In this document: positions 63,254 through 64,000 of the stretch, piece by piece | Position numbering within the stretch: position 1 is the stretch's first letter | Layout: each line of letters opens with the position of its first letter | Assembly (NCBI RefSeq): GCF_014648055.1 | Contig: NZ_BMQJ01000006.1 | Location: 124,001 to 188,000, forward strand | DNA length: 64,000 bases | Direction: 5' to 3' | Origin: Streptosporangium pseudovulgare | GTDB taxonomy: Bacteria > Actinomycetota > Actinomycetes > Streptosporangiales > Streptosporangiaceae | Notes under the pieces: generated by a model | What the model was told of the DNA's origin: nothing | The model's input: the letters and a program-made list of their open reading frames with translations, nothing else | The model's database searches: none | Made by a program: the position numbers and the translations under genes

Positions 63254-63766
63254 TCAGCCCTTCTTCCCGGAGCTCTGGGATTTCGACTTCCTGGCCGGCT
63301 TCTCCTCGGACGTGCCGGACGTGCCGGACGTGCCGGACGTGCCGGACGTGCCGGACGTGCCGGACGTGCCGGACGTGCCGGACGTGCCGGACGTGCCGGG
63401 CTCGTCGTGGTAGCCGCGTTCGCGCATCCTCTTCAGCGCCCTGCGGTGCGCCTCGCCGGAGCGGACGCTGCCGTTGAGGAGACCGCCGAAGCCCACCAGC
63501 CGCTGACCGCCGCCGTACTCGACCAGGGTCACCTGCTTGGTGTCCCCGGGCTCGAACCGGACGGCTGTCCCGGCGGGGATGTCCAGGCGTTTGCCGAACG
63601 CCTCGTCGCGGTCGAAACTCAGCGCCCGGTTGACCTCGAAGAAGTGGAAGTGGGAACCGACTTGAACGGCGCGGTCGCCGGTGTTGTGGACCGTGATGGT
63701 CGCCCTGGGCTGGCCGGCGTTCAGCTCGATCTGCCCTTCGCCGTACATGTAAACGTCATCCGACAT
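63254..63766 (-). CDS. ureB: Urease beta subunit UreB with GTS-repeat tail
   Basis: A 170-residue beta subunit; the normal fold ends near residue 122 ([60 protein letters not shown]). It continues with Gly-Thr-Ser repeated ten times (residues 124-153) and a Lys/Ser-rich end ([17 protein letters not shown]). The tail is written by a perfect 9-bp tandem repeat. UreB normally has about 100-130 residues, so the tail is an add-on. The start overlaps the upstream His-rich gene by 11 nt, with GGGGG upstream. Confidence 0.94.
   Translation of the reverse strand: MSDDVYMYGEGQIELNAGQPRATITVHNTGDRAVQVGSHFHFFEVNRALSFDRDEAFGKRLDIPAGTAVRFEPGDTKQVTLVEYGGGQRLVGFGGLLNGSVRSGEAHRRALKRMRERGYHDEPGTSGTSGTSGTSGTSGTSGTSGTSGTSGTSEEKPARKSKSQSSGKKG
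63308..63397. repeat. Perfect 9-bp tandem repeat x10 in ureB
   Basis: GGACGTGCC repeated ten times with no change, in frame, encoding Gly-Thr-Ser on the minus strand. Such perfect arrays change copy number easily by slippage. Confidence 0.95.
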
Positions 63767-64000
63767 GGGATGCCGCCCCCTTCAGGTCCGCCGTCACCGG
63801 TACGGACGGGTTCCGGTGACGATCTGTGTGGTCATGCTCGTCGCGATGGCCGCGGCCGTGCCCGTGCTCACGGCCGTGCTCGTGGCCGTGGCCGTGGCCG
63901 TGGCCGTGTTCGTGGCCGTGGCCGTGGTGGACGGTCGCCAGCCCGTCGTCGCCGTACCGGTCCCACCGGTGTTCCGCCTCGGCCACCCGCTCGCGGACCA
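63756..64000 (-). CDS. His-rich protein, partial at window edge
   Basis: The C-terminal part of a protein whose reading frame stays open to the end of the window. After [20 protein letters not shown] it consists of His-Gly/His-Glu repeats ([18 protein letters not shown]) and then [21 protein letters not shown] at 63986 could start it, but the frame continues upstream without a stop. Overlaps the ureB start by 11 nt. Likely a nickel-binding protein or domain, perhaps the tail of a UreE-like or UreA-linked protein; I cannot tell which. No separate ureE is in the cluster. Confidence 0.6.
   Translation of the reverse strand, partial: VRERVAEAEHRWDRYGDDGLATVHHGHGHEHGHGHGHGHEHGREHGHGRGHRDEHDHTDRHRNPSVPVTADLKGAASHVG

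Noticed and set aside
63308-63397. Array of identical units that could suggest CRISPR
   Set aside because: No spacers; a 9-bp in-frame tandem repeat inside ureB.

Overview
The window is very GC-rich, with strong G/C preference at third codon positions, frequent GTG starts and many short or overlapping gene junctions. Its gene content (LCP wall-ligase paralogues, an AfsR-type regulator, a large LuxR ATPase regulator, a ureABC-F-G-D type urease cluster, a SCO5389-like protein) points to a filamentous actinomycete. Streptosporangiales is an inference from overall feel, not from a marker gene. No tRNA, rRNA, CRISPR array, complete insertion sequence or prophage was seen.

Layout. 29-6350: aminotransferase with divergent LysR regulator, RNase HII, flavin-dependent oxidoreductase, a SCO5389-like protein, a CooC/MinD-type ATPase and a divergent SMR exporter. 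6347-9815: an alkanesulfonate/nitrate-type ABC import operon that ends with its own Rrf2 regulator and has a recognisable promoter and operator. 9961-20351: two LCP proteins, an unknown membrane protein, an MFS transporter, a CzrA-like ArsR metal sensor with its operator, an orphan histidine kinase and a LuxR-type ATPase regulator. 20584-23248: GNAT acetyltransferase and a half-size ABC exporter.

23275-33353 is the most unusual part. It is a tightly coupled seven-gene minus-strand operon. It encodes four single-pass membrane or exported proteins with long disordered arms, a MinD/ParA-type ATPase, a membrane-spanning fusion of a sigma-like region, a zinc anti-sigma motif and an Ig-like outer domain, and finally a GH16-fold secreted protein whose catalytic acid/base glutamate appears to be glycine. 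I could not match the set to a known secretion or conjugation system. It is the best candidate here for an undescribed envelope machine.

33772-41929: a 42-bp tandem repeat, a DHA2 multidrug exporter, an AfsR/SARP regulator, a DUF7144-like membrane protein, a 3-hydroxyisobutyrate-dehydrogenase-like oxidoreductase and a DUF5996-like protein. 42050-51825: a sugar/organic acid oxidation region with a pyruvate-oxidase-like enzyme, an FAD/Fe-S oxidoreductase, a MarR regulator and a glucose dehydrogenase in one operon, divergent from an enolase-superfamily enzyme and a GH15 glucanase. About 51880-53120 is a lower-GC patch carrying a 3-methyladenine-glycosylase-like gene next to a remnant of a second copy. 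53459-58229: a small secreted Gly/Pro-rich protein, a YeiH-type transporter with divergent LysR regulator, an ammonium transporter with a Glu at the first twin-His position, and a DUF1275 protein. 58289-64000: two CrcB/Fluc subunits and the urease cluster (ureB, C, F, G, D), entering from the right through a His-rich protein cut by the window edge.

A recurring theme is in-frame short tandem repeats that lengthen protein tails or linkers (UreB, the 3-HIBDH-like enzyme, the AfsR regulator, several envelope-operon proteins).
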